Of a stretch of 23,242 nucleotides of DNA, positions 1 to 10,078 are shown in pieces. A program made the translations under genes and the position numbers. Source of the stretch: Myxococcales bacterium. Its GTDB lineage: Bacteria; Myxococcota_A; Polyangia; Polyangiales; Polyangiaceae. The notes under the pieces were generated by a model. That model searched no databases and was not told the origin of the DNA. It saw only the letters and a list, made by a program, of their open reading frames with translations. Location: positions 1 through 23,242 of the forward strand of contig JADKKK010000024.1 in NCBI GenBank assembly GCA_016720545.1, written 5' to 3'. The first letter of the stretch is position 1, and every line of letters begins with the position of its first letter.

Positions 1-1299
1 CGAGAACTCGACCAGCGTGACCGGCGCGTCGCGCTCACCCCACACGGGGTCTCGCGAGGTGACCGGCACGGGGAGTCGACGTCGCTCCAGTGGCCAGCAC
101 GGGCGTCGGCTTGGGCTAGCGCGCGCGCTTTCGGTACGCGACGAAGCCGGCGAGGCTACCGCCCAGCGACGATGAGCATCCCGGCGGAGGCCGAGCGCCA
201 GCCACGGGGCGGCCGAGCTGCCCGTAGCCTGCGGCGGAGGGGCGGCCACCCGGGCGCCGGGTGCCGAAACGGCGAGCGGCGGCGCCGGCGGGGACGGGAG
301 GCGCGGAGAAACCCGTGACCGGCGGCGGTACGCGGGGCTCGCGGGCACGGGGAGCGGCGCGCGGTCCGGGTTCGAGGGGCGATCCTCGGCGCTTGGGGCG
401 AGGGCGTCGAAGGCGGCGCGGGCCTCGCGAACGCTGGCGAACCGAGCGCCGGGCTCGCGCGACACGCACCGGCGAAACCACGCGTCGAACCCCTTCGGGA
501 GCAGCGAGCCCACGCCCGACTCGCCGGCCCGCTCGGTGGCGCTCGGCAGCGGCTCGAGGCCGATCTCGCGCCGCAGCGCCGCCGGCGCGTCGGTGGGGCG
601 CCCTCGCCAGAACGGCCGGCCCGTGAGCACGAAGTACGCGAGGAGCCCGAGGCTCCACAGGTCGGCCGCGGGGGTGAGCGCGGCGGTCGCGTCCTCCTCG
701 GGAGCGACCCACAGGGTCGCGCCAGGAGCGCTGGGCCGCGAGCCCGATCCTGCGGCGAAGGTGGCGAGGCCGAACCCCAGCACCTTCACGGTGAACGGGA
801 TGCCCTCGCGCCGCGGCGCTGCGAGGAAGACGTTCTCGGGGCGCAGGTCCCGGTGCACGATCCCGGTCTCGTGCGCCGCCGCGAGGGCGTGGCAGAGCTG
901 CGTGACGATCTCGCGGGCCGCGGTGAAGCTCTCCGGGCCCCGCGTCATGCGGGTGGCGAGGTCTTCGCCGCGGAGCAGCTCCATCGTGAGCCAGGGCGCG
1001 CCGGTGGCGGCGTCGACCCCGGCGTCCACGACCTGAACGACGTGGTCGCTCTCCACGCGGGCGCCCGCGTGGGCCGCTTGCTCGAAGCGCTCGCGGGCGC
1101 CCGCGGCCGCGTCCTGGCCCACGAGCTCGGGATCGAGCAGCTTCAGCGCCCGCTGGCTGCCCGTGCTCCGGTGCTCGACGAGGTAGGTCGAGCCGTCCCC
1201 GCTGGACACCCCGCCATCGACCCGGCCAGAAACCAGCGGGCGCACCACGGTGAGCTCGCCTGCGAAGAGCGAGCCGGCCTCCAGCCTCGGAATTCCCAT
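1..1299 (-). CDS. Ser/Thr kinase-like protein (probable pseudokinase), open at the left edge into a DsbA-like domain
   Basis: The start at 1299 (MGIPRLEAGSLF) is preceded by an AAAGGA Shine-Dalgarno. The frame stays open to base 1, giving 433 codons. Residues about 15-305 form a Hanks-type kinase fold: the VAIK-type lysine is K53 (ALKLL), the catalytic loop is HRDLRPEN with D151, and VAPEE stands for the APE motif. The metal-binding Asp of DFG is replaced: the activation segment reads KVLGFGLA with Gly175 (GGG at 775-777). HRDLRPEN also has Arg where Lys is usual. Such a protein may bind nucleotide without normal catalysis. A Pro/Ala-rich linker (about 310-370) follows. The last codons before the edge (PVWGERDAPVTLVEFS) resemble the first strand of DsbA/Thioredoxin_4 domains, just before where a CPxC motif would lie. 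The protein may be a kinase-thioredoxin fusion, or two genes may be joined by indels. It is the last gene seen in the leftward cluster. Confidence 0.8.
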   Translation of the reverse strand, partial: MGIPRLEAGSLFAGELTVVRPLVSGRVDGGVSSGDGSTYLVEHRSTGSQRALKLLDPELVGQDAAAGARERFEQAAHAGARVESDHVVQVVDAGVDAATGAPWLTMELLRGEDLATRMTRGPESFTAAREIVTQLCHALAAAHETGIVHRDLRPENVFLAAPRREGIPFTVKVLGFGLATFAAGSGSRPSAPGATLWVAPEEDATAALTPAADLWSLGLLAYFVLTGRPFWRGRPTDAPAALRREIGLEPLPSATERAGESGVGSLLPKGFDAWFRRCVSREPGARFASVREARAAFDALAPSAEDRPSNPDRAPLPVPASPAYRRRSRVSPRLPSPPAPPLAVSAPGARVAAPPPQATGSSAAPWLALGLRRDAHRRWAVASPASSRTESARASPSRRPCWPLERRRLPVPVTSRDPVWGERDAPVTLVEFS

Positions 1300-1405
1300 G
1301 GCGCGAATCCTTTCGCAGCGCCTCCACGCGGTCAAGGCGGCCGGTCGTCGCGCCAGCACCCGCGTGACGGCGCGAGCTCGCGGCAGCTCTGCACGTCGCC
1401 CGCGC

Positions 1406-2077
1406 TCAGGCCGGGCCGAGCGCGCGCTCGCTGGCGGGCGCGGTCGCGTAGACGAACGGCAGAAAGAGCGCGTAGTAGAGGGCGTTGGGCGCGAGGCGGA
1501 GGGCGAAGCCGACGTCGCGGCCCGCGAGGATGAGCACGTCGGCGGTGGCCCAGAGCGTGTACTGCGCGAGCACGAACGTGGTCGCCGAGAGCGCCCAGCG
1601 CCGCGCCTCGGGCGTCGCCTCGCGGAGCCTCGCCGGAAGCACCCCGAGCCGCCACACCAGGGCGAGCGCGACGAACATCGCCTCGTACACGAGGTATTGC
1701 ACGCGTTCGCTCGCGGCGACCGCGGGGACGGCGAGGCGCGCGACCGCCGAGGCGATCGGCACCACGAGGGCGCTCGCGACCGCGAGACCCACCGCCCGCG
1801 CGTCGAGGCCGCGACGGCTCACGCAGCGCTCGACGACGACGAAGAGTCGGAGATCGCCGGCGATGACGAACGCCACGCCGAGCACGCTGCCGAGGGCCGA
1901 GGGCAGGTGCACGAACGGCGCGCCCGCGAGCGCGTCGGCCGCGAGCTCGACGCCGAAGACGAGCAGGTAAGCGCCGAGAAAGCGGAGGCGGGACGCGAGC
2001 GCGAGCGCTCCGAGCACGAGCGCGAGCCACGCGACCCCCGGGTGGTGCCAAGCGCTCGCGTAGACGGACGACCACAT
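1406..2077 (-). CDS. Polytopic membrane protein of unknown function
   Basis: From ATG 2077 the product is about 223 residues (MWSSVYASAWHH...), ending at TGA 1406-1408. A GTG at 2119 in the same frame would add 14 Arg-rich residues; neither start has a clear Shine-Dalgarno. The protein is dominated by hydrophobic stretches such as VAWLALVLGALALA, LGAYLLVFGVELAA, LGSVLGVAFVIAG, AVGLAVASALVVPIA and VLAQYTLWATADVLIL, consistent with six or seven transmembrane helices and short loops. There is no catalytic motif I recognise. It lies about 94 bp downstream of the HlyD-like adaptor and 107 bp upstream of the kinase-like gene, all on the same strand, so it may be cotranscribed, but nothing links it functionally to the exporter. 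Confidence 0.75.
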   Translation of the reverse strand: MWSSVYASAWHHPGVAWLALVLGALALASRLRFLGAYLLVFGVELAADALAGAPFVHLPSALGSVLGVAFVIAGDLRLFVVVERCVSRRGLDARAVGLAVASALVVPIASAVARLAVPAVAASERVQYLVYEAMFVALALVWRLGVLPARLREATPEARRWALSATTFVLAQYTLWATADVLILAGRDVGFALRLAPNALYYALFLPFVYATAPASERALGPA

Positions 2078-2171
2078 GCGGCGTCGAGGATGGGGCCCAC
2101 GCGCGCGCGCGGCAAGCACAACCGCGGCGTTTCATACGCGTGCAGTGTGCACGCGAACGCGAATGGGCGAT

Positions 2172-3419
2172 TTAGTACGCGACGACGCGGCTGCCCTCCA
2201 CCAGCTTCTCGCTCGGGTGCAGCACGACCGACTCGCCGGCGGTGAGGCCTTCGAGGACCTCGGCCACGTCGCCGTTGCGGCGCCCGAGCTTCACCCGCCG
2301 GAGCTCCGCCACGCCGGCCTTCACGACGAACGTCGCCCACCCCTCGTCGCGCCGAAAGAGCGCGCCCTCGGGGGCCCTGAGGCAGTCGGCCGTGTCCCAC
2401 ACGACGATGCGCGCCTCGAGCCGGTAGCCGTCGCCGAGCGCTCGCCAGCGCTCGCGCGGGTCGTCGAGATCGATCACGGCGTTGACGCGCGACTCTTCCA
2501 CGCCCATGGCCGAGAGCTTCACGAAGGCCGACGGCTCCACGCTCTTCACGTGGCCGGCGAGCGCGTGCTCCCCGCCCCACCGCTCGAGCCGCACCTTGGC
2601 GCCGGGCCGCACGTGCACGGCGTCGGCGGTGAGGATGTCGACGACGACCTCGAGCGCGGCCGGGTCTCCCACCTCGAGCAGCGGGGCCCCCGGCTGGGCC
2701 ACGCCCTCCTTGTGGAGCACCCGGAGCACGAGCCCGTCGGAGGGCGAGGTGACCTCGAACTGCTCACCCGCGCCGGCCCCGCCGGCCTTCCCGCCACGGG
2801 TCGCGGTGGTGCGCCGAAGCGCGGAGCTCGCGACCTCGAGCTCGTGGTCGGCCACGGCCGCGCCGAGCTCGGCGCTCGCGACCTCCTCGCGGCGGCTGCG
2901 CAGGGCGTACTCCGATCGCTCGACGTCGGCGGCGGGGATCGCGTTCTTCTGCGCGAGCGCGAGGACCCGGTCGTGGTCCTTCTTCGCGAGCTCGAGCGCG
3001 ACCTTCGCCCGCTCGATGCCCGTGTGGGCTTGCCGCTCGGCCGCCGACGCGGCGCGCACGCGCGACTCCGCGCCCGAGCGCGAGCGCGTGTCGAGCAGTG
3101 GCGCCTCGATCGGGAGCAGCCGGGCGAGCACGAGGCCCTTCTTCACGGCGTCGCCCGGCGCGAGCTCGATGCGCGCGACGTTCGCGAGGAGCGGCGCGGA
3201 CACCACGTAGCGGTCTTTGATGCGGGTGGTGCCGTCCTCGTCGACGGTGACGGTCATCGCGCCTCGCGTGACGGGCGCGAGCTCCACCGGGAGCGGCTTG
3301 GGGCGCATGGCCCACACGACGAGGGCGACGGCGCCCGCGCCCCCGAGGCCGAGTGCGACTCGGCGCGCGAGGAGAGAGAGAGCGCGGCTCTTGGCGGTGG
3401 CTGACGGGTTCGGCGACAT
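2172..3419 (-). CDS. HlyD/MacA-family periplasmic adaptor of an ABC efflux system
   Basis: A 415-residue membrane-fusion protein. A short cytoplasmic N-terminus is followed by a single anchor helix (about residues 20-38, ending VALVVWAM). Next comes a lipoyl/barrel-sandwich half (about 68-100, DRYVVSAPLLANVARIELAPG), then a long charged alpha-hairpin/coiled-coil segment (about 110-200, rich in Ala, Arg, Glu and Lys). The second barrel-sandwich half follows (FEVTSPSDGLVLRVLHKEG), then beta-barrel and membrane-proximal domains (VEGSRVVAY at the end). Adaptors of this family span the periplasm and join an inner-membrane transporter to an outer-membrane TolC-type channel; no TolC-like gene is present here. 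The ATG at 3419 lies 3 nt after the permease stop, which argues for one operon and a MacAB-type role, exporting a small molecule, peptide or lipid. The substrate cannot be read from the sequence. Confidence 0.9.
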   Translation of the reverse strand: MSPNPSATAKSRALSLLARRVALGLGGAGAVALVVWAMRPKPLPVELAPVTRGAMTVTVDEDGTTRIKDRYVVSAPLLANVARIELAPGDAVKKGLVLARLLPIEAPLLDTRSRSGAESRVRAASAAERQAHTGIERAKVALELAKKDHDRVLALAQKNAIPAADVERSEYALRSRREEVASAELGAAVADHELEVASSALRRTTATRGGKAGGAGAGEQFEVTSPSDGLVLRVLHKEGVAQPGAPLLEVGDPAALEVVVDILTADAVHVRPGAKVRLERWGGEHALAGHVKSVEPSAFVKLSAMGVEESRVNAVIDLDDPRERWRALGDGYRLEARIVVWDTADCLRAPEGALFRRDEGWATFVVKAGVAELRRVKLGRRNGDVAEVLEGLTAGESVVLHPSEKLVEGSRVVAY

Positions 3420-3422
3420 GGA

Positions 3423-5788
3423 TCATTCCCGGGTCTTGAGGACACCAATGAGGTCGAGCGCGTCGATGCGCCGTCGCACCGCGAGAGCGCTCGCGGCGGA
3501 CGCGGCGACCACCACGAGCGCCGCCAACAGGTACGTGCGCGTCGAAATGACGAGGTGGAACCGGTACTGCTCCGGGTCGACCGTGCTCAGCATCGCGACG
3601 GCGAGCGCGCGCCCGAGGAGCGCCCCGAGCGGCAGGGCGAGGACGACCTGAAGCGCGAGCTCGCCGAGCAGGATGGACGACACCTCGGCCCGCGTGAAGC
3701 CCAGTACGCGCAAGCTCGCGAGCTCGCGCGCGCGCGACGAGAGCGCCACGCGCGCGTTGTTGTAGACGATCCCCACCGCGATGATGGCCGCGAACAGGGT
3801 GATGATGGTGGTAAAAACACTCATGGATTCAGCCATTTGGCGCTCGATGGCCGCGAGCGTCTCGCCGCGCTTTCCCACGCCGGCCACGTTGCTCATGGCG
3901 CGCAGCCTCGCGTCGAGCGCCGCCTCCTCGCGTGGGTCGGTCTGGAGGTACACCGACGAGATCGTGGGCTCCTCGCCGAGCAGGTCGGCCACGGTCTCCA
4001 GGGGGGCGTAGGCCGCGAGGCCCGCGAGGTCGTCGATGAGGCGGACGACACGCAGCGATCCGCGGGCGTGGCGGCCGAGGAGCACCTCGACCTCCAGGAG
4101 ATCACCCACGTGGAGGCCGAGGACCTCGGCGAGCTTGCGGCTCACGACGAGGCCCGAGGCCTCGAGCGGGACGTACCGCCCGGGCCACTCCACGACGCGG
4201 CGCAGGTCGGCGCCGGGGAGCTGGCCCGTGAGGCCGCCGTCGCGGAACTTGCGCCCGCTACGGAAGCGCACGGGCACCGCGCGCTCCCCCTCCGCGTGCC
4301 GCACGCCCGGTAGGCTGCGAAAAGACTGGAGCTCGTCGACGCGCACGGGGCGCCGGAGCGCGACCGAGAGGTCCTCGCGCGTCATCATGCCAAACTGCAT
4401 CTTGAGGAGCTCGTCGACCGCGTCGGACTGGAACCTCCCCACCACGACGATGGCCATCGAGAGCGCGATGCCGAACGCGGACAGCGAGAGCCGCCACGGC
4501 CGCCGGAGGGTCTCGCGCGCCACCATGCGCGCCGAGGACGAGAGCAGCTGGAGCACACCGAGGCGGTCGGCGAGCGACGTGCCGAACAGCGGGGGCGGCG
4601 GAGGGTTCATCGCCTCGACCGGCGAGAGGCTCGCGACGGCGCGCACCGTGCGCAGCGCGCCGACGAGCGCGGCGGCGAGGGTGGAGAGCACGGCGATCGC
4701 CACGGTGCGCGCGTCGAGCGCGAACTCGAGGGCCGGGAAGCGGAAATAGGGCTGGTAGATCTGCGTCCACGCGCGCCCGACCCACGCGCCGACGGGCACC
4801 CCGAGCGCGGCGCCCACGAGCACGACGACCACCACGAGCTGGAGAAAGTGCAGGCCGATCTCGCTGCCGTGGTACCCGAGCGCGCGCAGCACGGCGATCT
4901 GGTTTCGCTGGAGCTCGACGACGCGCGCGAGCACCACGTTGAGCAAGAACGCCGCCACCCCGAGGAAGATGACGGGGACCGCCGAAGAGAAGCCCTCGAG
5001 CTGGGCGAGCTCGCCGGTGACCGTCCGGTGTGAGGGCTGGCTCTTGCGTGCGTAGGCGCCGCGGCCGCCGAAGGGGACGAGCGCGCGGTCAAGCTCGGTC
5101 ACGACCCCGTCGACCGAGGCGCCGGGCTGGAGGCGGACCGCGACGTCATTGAACGCGCCCTCCATGCGGCACGCGGAGGCGAGGGCGGGCTCGCTCATCC
5201 ACAGGACGCCGCTCCGTCTGTCGTCGGGCGCGGACATCATCTCGGAGAGCGTGAACACATGCTCGGGCGAGAGCCCCACGCCCACCACCCGCAGCACGCG
5301 CAGCTCGCCCTCGATCACGGCGCTTACCGTGCTTCTTCCTGGTTCGAGCCCGTGGGCCTTCGCGAACGGCTCGCTCACCACCACCTCGTCGGTGCGCGTC
5401 GGATCGGGGAGGCGCCCGCGGCGAAGGTAGACCGCGTTCAGCGCCGGTACGCCGCTCGGCGGGAGCGACGAGAGCACGGCCGAGGCCGGCTCGCGGAGCG
5501 CGGGCATCGAGATCGCGACCCTCGTGACGATCCTCGTCTCCACCGTCTGAACGCCGCGGATCTCCTCGATGCGCGCCTTGGCGGAGCGCGGCGCGCGCTC
5601 GAGCGGCGCCCACGCGTCGGCGAACCGGTGGGCCTCGTAGAAGCGATCCTTCGCGCCCTCGATCGCCCGGAAGGTGCCCACGGTCGCCACGTAGGACGTG
5701 ACCCCACACGCCACCACGAGCGCGATGGTGAAGAGCTGGGCGCGGAGCTGCACGAGATCGCGCAGGAGCTTCCGCGACAGGGCCCTGA

Positions 5789-5792
<4 letters not shown>
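3423..5792 (-). CDS. ABC transporter permease with two FtsX-like domains (MacB/LolC-type)
   Basis: The product is 789 residues from GTG 5792, whose GTGA overlaps the ATPase stop TGA by 4 nt. A GTG one codon earlier (5795) is an alternative. The frame is open far upstream, but that part is antisense to the neighbouring kinase gene and is not real. TM1 lies at about 20-38. A large periplasmic region (about 40-265) is followed by a first FtsX core (about 270-390: AVPVIFLGVAAFLLNVVLA, then LRALGYHGSEI and further helices). A second periplasmic domain with its own leading helix (about 435-655) precedes a second FtsX core (about 660-789, containing LRVLGFTRAEV and ending IDALDLIGVLKTRE). The duplicated LRxLG(Y/F) coupling motifs mark the cytoplasmic loops that meet the ATPase. 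Type VII ABC systems of this kind transmit mechanical force to a periplasmic adaptor rather than forming a classic channel. Confidence 0.93.
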
Positions 5793-6532
<740 letters not shown>

Positions 6533-6706
6533 CGCGTGCCCAGCGGGCTGGCTGGGCGAAGCGGCGCCAAGGGAGCGCACGCCGTGCGCGCCGCGCAGAG
6601 TCTGCGTTCGCGTTGATCGCGACACCTCGCCTTCGGCTCGGGGCCGCCTTAGACGTCCGTTCGCCCCCTCGGCGCTCAGTTCCAGGTTCTTGGTCACCGC
6701 CGGAGC

Positions 6707-6727
6707 GTTGCCGTACGATCCGGCAAC
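6707..6727 (+). promoter_or_regulatory. Perfect inverted repeat at the start of the large kinase gene
   Basis: A 7-bp perfect inverted repeat, GTTGCCG at 6707-6713 and CGGCAAC at 6721-6727, surrounds a 7-nt centre (TACGATC) and ends 2 nt before the ATG at 6730. It occupies the place where a Shine-Dalgarno would be, and none is visible. It could be an RNA hairpin controlling initiation or a dimeric operator in the divergent promoter region. The symmetry is seen; the role is inferred. Confidence 0.45.
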
Positions 6728-6729
6728 CG

Positions 6730-9700
6730 ATGTCGATCGATCCGGCCTCCACCGCTCTCTCCGCGCTCACGACCGCCCTCGACGGCCGCCCGGAGGTGTG
6801 GGAGACGGTGCGGCGCCGCTGGCGCGAGGACGGCCTCGGTGCGCTCTCCGGGGCCTCGTCGATGCCCGAGAACGTCCGGATGCTCGTCGACGAGCTCGGG
6901 GTCGCGCTCTCCGACGCGGCCGAGGCCGACGCGAGCGCTCTGGCCGAGCTTTTCGATACGCGCGTGGGGCCCGCCCTGCTCGCGTGGTGCACGGCGTGCT
7001 CCGGCCGCCGCGACCTCACGCTCGCGCCGCTGCTCCGCCGGGCCTTCGCGTCCGGGACGCTCCCCGAGGCTGCCCTCGTGGACGCCGTGCGCGCCCGCGT
7101 GGTCGAGGGGCCGCTCCAAGACGCGCTGGCGTGCACGCCCCTGCTCGGCACCGGCGAGGCCCTCGTGCTCCCCGAGAACGCGCAGGCGCTCGCGCGCCTC
7201 CAGCTCCTCCTGTGGGAAGCGGGGGCCAGCGCGCTCTCCGTGCCCGAGCTCGGCCCCTGGCTCTGGGGGACCACCTCCACGTTCGAGGTGATGATCCACC
7301 AGCCCGCGCGCGGCTCGCTCCGTGGGCGCGTGCTCGCGGCGCGGTGCCTCGAGGTGGGCGTGACCGGCATGCCGGCGACGACTTCGCCCCAGCTCGTGGG
7401 GCGCACGCTCCAGCTCCTTCAGCCCCTGCTGTTGCACCCCGAGCCGCTCGTGTGGGTGCACGCAGCGCGCGCGCTCGGGCGCCTCACGGGGCCGGTCGAG
7501 CAGCTGCAGGGCACGCTGCTCGACTGGGTGCAGGGCTCCTCGCTCATCCTGCGGCAGCGCGCGATGACGGCGTTCGCCTCGCTGCCGGCCGAGCGCTTCG
7601 GGTTCCTCGCCGGCCAGCTGATCGCGATCATCAACTCGCGCGACGAAGAGCCGTGGGTGCTCGCGGCGATCGCCGCGGCGACGCCCTACCTCTTCTTCGA
7701 GCGCCGAGACATCTGGAACCGGCTCGCGAAGCGAATCTTGAAGGGAGACGGCGGCGCCATCACCGCCCGCGCCCTCGCCCGTGGTCTCGGCGCGCTGTTT
7801 CGCCGCGAGACGCGCGACCCCGAGATCGTCGCGCCGCTCCGCGCGCTCCGCGCGATGGCCCGCGCCGCGCGTCCAACCTCGCTCGACGAGGTGCGCCGGT
7901 GGATCGAGGTGACCGCCGTCACGGACGTCCTCGACGCCGCCGAGCGCGATCCCCTCGACATCGAGCTCGGCATCGAGAACCTCGCGCGGCTCGCAGCGCA
8001 GTACGACGACGAGGAGGCAGACGGTCGCGCGGCGCGGTTCGCGAGCTCCCTCACGTCCACGTTCCACGAAGCGAAGAAGCTCGCGCTGGGGCGCGCAAAG
8101 CTGCGCCAGCGCGCCGCCGCGGTCAACGCGGTCGAGGGCGCGGCCCGGACGTTCGCGCTCCGCCTGTGGGCGCCGATGCTCGCGACCCACCCCTCAGGCG
8201 AGGCCCTCGACGAGCCCAACCTCGACGAGACCTGGAAGGCCATCGCGCAGGCGCCGGCCGAGATCCTGGACCTCGTCAAAGAACGTCGCCAGGGCGAGGG
8301 CGGGGCCGATCCGGAGCAGACCGCGCTGCCGCTCGAGGTGCTGGCGGTGCGGCTCGGCGGGTACGCTCTCGACGCCTGCGGGGAAGACGCGGAGCTTGGC
8401 CCGGGGCGCGGCCCCACGGCCCACGACACGTGTCTCTGGCTCCGCAAGATCGAGGGGCTCGCCGACGGCTCGCGCGAGCTCTCCGGGCCCCTGAAGAGCG
8501 CGCTCAGCGCGCTGTTCTGGCGGCTCGTCGACATCACGCGCGGCACGGCGCTGGGCGAAGTCGACGACGTGCGCTGGCTCGGGCCGTTCGCGGCCTGGTG
8601 GGGCCTCATCATCGATCGCCCCGCGATGCTTCTGCAGCTCGGCATCGCGCTCCCCATGATGTCGCCCGCCGCGCTCGACACCTGCTGTGGGCAGGCCGAG
8701 GCGCTGCGCACGGCGGTGGCGTCGGGCTCCCCCGATGGGGCGTGGGGCGCGGCGTCCGCCCAAGCCCTCGCGAAGCTCCACGCCGAGGACACCGAGCTCG
8801 CCCACGCGCTCGCGGCGCTCGCGGAGAGCCTCGCGGCTTTCGGCCAGGCGAGCGGACCGCGCGCCGATCTCGACGCCATGGCGCTCGAGCTCGTGCTCGC
8901 GGGTGATCGACTGCACGGCGCGCTCGCCGATCCGGTGAAGGCGCTCCACCCCGCCACGGCGGGCAGCGCGCAGGACTCGCTCACGCGGAGCGCCACCGAG
9001 AACGCGCCCCGCGTGGCCGCGCTGGTCGCGCGCGCCGTGCGGGCCCGGGAGCTGTCGATGCTCGACGTGTGGTTCGCGTCGCTCGGACCGGTCGCCTCGG
9101 CGCTGCTCGAGGCCGCCGTGCGCGGCGCGATCTCGCGGACGCCCGCGCCCGCGTCGCCGAAGAAGCCCGAGCGAAAGTCGATCGAGGGCTACGAGCTCAT
9201 CAAGCCCCTCGGCGAGGGTGGGATCGGCACGGTGTGGCTCGTCCGCAAGCCAGGCGCCGATCGGCTCTTCGTCCTCAAGATCCCCAAGGCGGACGCGCTG
9301 GCCAACGCCACCGACGTCGAGCGCGAGGGCATCCTCACGTCCTTCGTGGAGGAGGCCCGGGTGCTCGCCGGGCTCTACCACCCGAACGTCGCCAACATCA
9401 TCGATCGCGGCGTGTCGAACGGCGTGCCGTTCCTCGTGCTCGAGTACCTCATCGGCGCCGATCTCAAGGAGTACGCGTCGGCCGGGCTCATGACCCTCCC
9501 CGAACTGCGCCAGGTGGTGCTCGACTCGTGCGCGGGGCTCTCGGCCCTCCACACGGCCGGCCTCGTCCACCGCGACGTCAAGCCGGCCAACCTCTGGCTG
9601 CGCCTGCCTCTCGCTGGCGGAGTGCGCTTCGACCCCGCGAAACACCGCGACTCGTCGCTCGTTCACCCGCTGGCTACCGTGGTCATCGACTTCGGCATGG

Positions 9701-10053
9701 TGCGCGCGACCCGCGTTCCCGCCGACGCGGGCGGACGCTTCGTCGCAGGGACGGCAGGCTACATCGCGCCCGAGCAGGTCCTCGATCCTGTGGAGCTCGA
9801 CCCCCGCTCGGACGTGTACGCCCTCGCGGGCACCCTCTACACCGTCACCACTGGGCGGGCGTTCTTCGACGAGATCGAGAGCCAGCGCGATCGCATCATC
9901 GCGCACATGCGGCGCGATCCGCTGGAGGACGCCTCGCGGCTCCACCCGTTCCCAGCGCGGGTCGCGAGGCTGCTGCGGGCGGCGACCCTGCGCGATCCCG
10001 CGCATCGACCGACGCCACTCGAGTTCGGGCGCGAGTTCGCCGCGTCGATCTAG
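6730..10053 (+). CDS. Large Ser/Thr protein kinase with a long helical N-terminal region
   Basis: From ATG 6730 (MSIDPASTALSALTT) the product is 1107 residues; the frame is open further upstream but without a credible start. Residues 1 to about 800 are Leu/Ala/Arg-rich amphipathic helices with no catalytic motif. They look like alpha-solenoid (HEAT/ARM-like) repeats, for example where VWVHAARALGRLTGP recalls a HEAT unit. A Pro/Lys linker (about 805-818) leads to a complete C-terminal Hanks kinase domain: Gly-loop from G828 (GEGGIGTVW), ATP lysine K850 (FVLKIPK), catalytic loop HRDVKPAN with D949, DFG with D987, and activation-segment end GTAGYIAPEQ. All key residues are present, so it should be active. 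No transmembrane segment is obvious, so it is probably cytoplasmic. It is divergent from the ABC operon and 59 bp upstream of a methyltransferase gene that may be cotranscribed. A C-terminal kinase behind a solenoid reverses the commoner bacterial order (kinase first). Confidence 0.9.
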   Translation: MSIDPASTALSALTTALDGRPEVWETVRRRWREDGLGALSGASSMPENVRMLVDELGVALSDAAEADASALAELFDTRVGPALLAWCTACSGRRDLTLAPLLRRAFASGTLPEAALVDAVRARVVEGPLQDALACTPLLGTGEALVLPENAQALARLQLLLWEAGASALSVPELGPWLWGTTSTFEVMIHQPARGSLRGRVLAARCLEVGVTGMPATTSPQLVGRTLQLLQPLLLHPEPLVWVHAARALGRLTGPVEQLQGTLLDWVQGSSLILRQRAMTAFASLPAERFGFLAGQLIAIINSRDEEPWVLAAIAAATPYLFFERRDIWNRLAKRILKGDGGAITARALARGLGALFRRETRDPEIVAPLRALRAMARAARPTSLDEVRRWIEVTAVTDVLDAAERDPLDIELGIENLARLAAQYDDEEADGRAARFASSLTSTFHEAKKLALGRAKLRQRAAAVNAVEGAARTFALRLWAPMLATHPSGEALDEPNLDETWKAIAQAPAEILDLVKERRQGEGGADPEQTALPLEVLAVRLGGYALDACGEDAELGPGRGPTAHDTCLWLRKIEGLADGSRELSGPLKSALSALFWRLVDITRGTALGEVDDVRWLGPFAAWWGLIIDRPAMLLQLGIALPMMSPAALDTCCGQAEALRTAVASGSPDGAWGAASAQALAKLHAEDTELAHALAALAESLAAFGQASGPRADLDAMALELVLAGDRLHGALADPVKALHPATAGSAQDSLTRSATENAPRVAALVARAVRARELSMLDVWFASLGPVASALLEAAVRGAISRTPAPASPKKPERKSIEGYELIKPLGEGGIGTVWLVRKPGADRLFVLKIPKADALANATDVEREGILTSFVEEARVLAGLYHPNVANIIDRGVSNGVPFLVLEYLIGADLKEYASAGLMTLPELRQVVLDSCAGLSALHTAGLVHRDVKPANLWLRLPLAGGVRFDPAKHRDSSLVHPLATVVIDFGMVRATRVPADAGGRFVAGTAGYIAPEQVLDPVELDPRSDVYALAGTLYTVTTGRAFFDEIESQRDRIIAHMRRDPLEDASRLHPFPARVARLLRAATLRDPAHRPTPLEFGREFAASI

Positions 10054-10078
10054 CGGCCTGGGAGAGGCGCCACGGAGC

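Noticed and set aside
116..1327. 403-codon minus-strand frame over the kinase-like gene
   Set aside because: It reads as Arg/Gly-rich nonsense through the kinase domain; the frame from 1299 carries all kinase motifs. Only its last 15 residues look protein-like.
2076..3404. 442-codon plus-strand frame opposite the adaptor gene
   Set aside because: Antisense shadow; the minus strand has clear HlyD features and operon spacing.
8194..10005. Long minus-strand frame opposite the large kinase
   Set aside because: High-GC antisense shadow with Arg/Glu/His-rich composition; the plus strand has a full set of kinase motifs.
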